Origin: Xenococcaceae cyanobacterium MO_188.B19 | GTDB taxonomy: Bacteria; Cyanobacteriota; Cyanobacteriia; Cyanobacteriales; Xenococcaceae | Assembly (NCBI GenBank): GCA_030065715.1 | Contig: JASJDF010000005.1 | Location: 1-32,670, forward strand | Direction: 5' to 3' | DNA length: 32,670 nucleotides | In this document: positions 31,268 through 32,670 of the stretch, piece after piece | Position numbering within the stretch: the stretch's first letter is position 1 | Layout: every line of letters begins with the position of its first letter | Notes under the pieces: model-generated | The model's database searches: none | Seen by the model: the letters and a program-made list of their open reading frames with translations, nothing else | Told to the model about the DNA's origin: nothing | Translations under genes and position numbers: made by a program

Positions 31268-32670
31268 GACGACCAAATATAGAATAGAAAGGTTGCAGAA
31301 GGGAAAAACCAAGGTAACAGAATTTCGGCAGTAATATATAGTTGCAATTCTAGTAAGCCTAAAATGACTGGAATTGTTGTTAAAGCTAATAGCCAATGTT
31401 TTCGTTGATCGTATTCTGTTTTTACCATTAGGGCTAATCCCTTGCCCAATATAGCTATTAATGCGATCGCCCATAAATCGGGAATGGGAATTACTAACCT
31501 TTGAGTTAGTAAGTGGTGAATCATATAGGCGTTGGCTTCGGAACCTGTGAGCTTGTAGGGATTTGGGGCAATTAAACCAAATCTTTCGCGCCAGTAAACA
31601 ACAGCTAAAGGTGCCGAAAAGTTATCTGAACCAGGGGTTATGCCTGCTTGGCGGTATCCTCCAGGAGCAATAATAATAATTTGCTGGTTGATCCTATAGT
31701 TAGTTGTTGGTTCATTCTGTTTCAGTAATTGCCAAGTAGGAAGACGGTCATAAACTACATCAGGTGGCAGAGAAAAATCGTTAATAGGGCGTAACCAAAC
31801 TCGATTAAAGTTTTGGGCAAAATTGGCTAAGGGATCACTAGAGGCTTGTTGAAGGAAGGCAAGATTTGGGCTATCTGTTTGATAGAAATGATTAACTATT
31901 TGGGTGCGAAAATCTTCTTGATTATTGAGTTTTGCTTGAGGAAAATTGGCTAGAGAGGATTCTTGATGCAACGTATAAGCGATCGCAATTAGGTAGGTAA
32001 ATGGGCAACTAGAATCACAATCTCTGGATGGGGGAAGTTTGAGATACTGGGGTAAAGTGTTGGTATAGCCTTGAAGACTCCAATTAGGATCGGCGATACC
32101 AGTGTTAGGGTTTACCCCTGTTTCTCTACTTTGGTTGTTTTTAATAGCAGCAAAGATAAACCAAGTATTATTTTGCTCAACGGCATTTTCTATTGACTGA
32201 GCCAAAATCGGATCATTAGCTGGTTGTTGGCGATCAAATAAGTAATCAATAGCTACAACTGGAGCATCTAGAACTGTAATGCGATCTACAATCTGAGCTA
32301 GATACTTACGATCCATAGGATGAGGATCGCTAATTCCTGCTTTGTTAATTGATGCTTCATCAATTTCTACTAACAATACCGGTGGTGTAGTAACGGGGGG
32401 GATTTGATTAGTGACATCCCGATAGATAGATTGAATCAACAATCTGGTATCTAATAAAACATCGTGTACTGGTGATAATAAACTAATAGCAGCTAAAGTA
32501 GTAATTGCGATCGCTTCTAAGCGAGTAGGGAACCATTGTTTAATTTGTTGTTGCCATCCCCAAGGCTTAAGGCGAAATAGTTGAGCTTCTGGATGACAAA
32601 ATAGGGAAGGAATTAGGGATGCAGAGGGATAGGTTAAATTATGTTTTTGTTTTAAATAGGAGCAAGTAGC
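31246..32670 (-). CDS. CHASE2-domain membrane protein, C-terminal part
   Basis: The frame is open to the window end, so the gene starts beyond it and only the last 475 residues are visible. A hydrophobic segment (AIAITTLAAISLLSP) precedes a CHASE2 extracellular sensor domain: LLVEIDEASINKAGISDPHPMDRKYLAQIVDRI, then APVVAIDYLFD, then IIIIAPGGYRQAGITPGSDNFSAPLAVVYW, ending with IHHLLTQRLVIP. Two or three more membrane spans follow (IPDLWAIALIAILGKGLALMV, LALTTIPVILGLLEL, ILLPWFFPSATFLFYIW). No kinase or cyclase follows CHASE2, so any effector must be N-terminal and outside the window. Its last residues, EQGTS, are encoded by the heptad and module repeats. Confidence 0.85.
   Translation of the reverse strand, partial: ATCSYLKQKHNLTYPSASLIPSLFCHPEAQLFRLKPWGWQQQIKQWFPTRLEAIAITTLAAISLLSPVHDVLLDTRLLIQSIYRDVTNQIPPVTTPPVLLVEIDEASINKAGISDPHPMDRKYLAQIVDRITVLDAPVVAIDYLFDRQQPANDPILAQSIENAVEQNNTWFIFAAIKNNQSRETGVNPNTGIADPNWSLQGYTNTLPQYLKLPPSRDCDSSCPFTYLIAIAYTLHQESSLANFPQAKLNNQEDFRTQIVNHFYQTDSPNLAFLQQASSDPLANFAQNFNRVWLRPINDFSLPPDVVYDRLPTWQLLKQNEPTTNYRINQQIIIIAPGGYRQAGITPGSDNFSAPLAVVYWRERFGLIAPNPYKLTGSEANAYMIHHLLTQRLVIPIPDLWAIALIAILGKGLALMVKTEYDQRKHWLLALTTIPVILGLLELQLYITAEILLPWFFPSATFLFYIWSSKEQGTS

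Overview
The window looks like chromosomal DNA of a cyanobacterium. Four things point this way: ycf54 (a subunit needed by the chlorophyll cyclase), about twenty copies of the HIP1 palindrome GCGATCGC, lumenal pentapeptide, DUF928-like and CHASE2 genes of cyanobacterial type, and many heptanucleotide tandem repeats between genes. The low G+C content and the many intergenic repeats would suit a Pleurocapsales-like or other repeat-rich lineage; that placement is inference.

Layout. 1-1304: end of a nitrate/sulfonate/taurine-type ABC ATPase gene, yraN, and a lumenal pentapeptide-repeat gene. 1701-5970: four consecutive prepilin-like genes (PilX-, PilV-, FimT/GspH- and PilW-like), resembling minor pilin or hormogonium-polysaccharide (HpsA/B/C) loci. 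6006-7975: a toxin-antitoxin island holding a broken glycosyltransferase 3' end, a broken antitoxin copy split by a 139-bp MITE, an orphan DUF1778 antitoxin with an operator-like half-site array, a vapBC pair and a second orphan antitoxin. 8237-11943 (minus): GT4 glycosyltransferase, ubiD and a ydcF-like gene. 11957-13277: a complete IS4-family element that has cut the gene beside it. 13278-14636: the gene stump, pdxJ and ycf54.

14971-24223 holds a TPR protein, an MDR oxidoreductase, PEP synthase (ppsA), a small membrane protein, phosphofructokinase with a decayed glycogen phosphorylase remnant in front of it, and a D-lactate dehydrogenase-type enzyme. 24224-32670 holds a second MITE, a saccharopine-dehydrogenase-like gene, a DUF900 hydrolase, a secreted protein of unknown function, a transketolase-like enzyme, a DUF928-like secreted protein and a CHASE2 protein running off the window.

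How the genes fit together. ppsA, pfkA, the glgP remnant, the D-2-hydroxyacid dehydrogenase and the transketolase-like gene all concern sugar and pyruvate metabolism, but they lie on both strands and are not one operon. The pseudopilin genes with the nearby glycosyltransferase recall hps loci for pilus-dependent polysaccharide secretion. The strongest unexplained signals are an A8 run at the pilV/fimT junction where one extra A would create an ideal prepilin start, a MITE with a 3-bp target duplication and an intact empty-site paralogue 1.4 kb away, a three-half-site operator before an orphan antitoxin, and the phosphorylase remnant before pfkA. I saw no CRISPR array, tRNA or rRNA.
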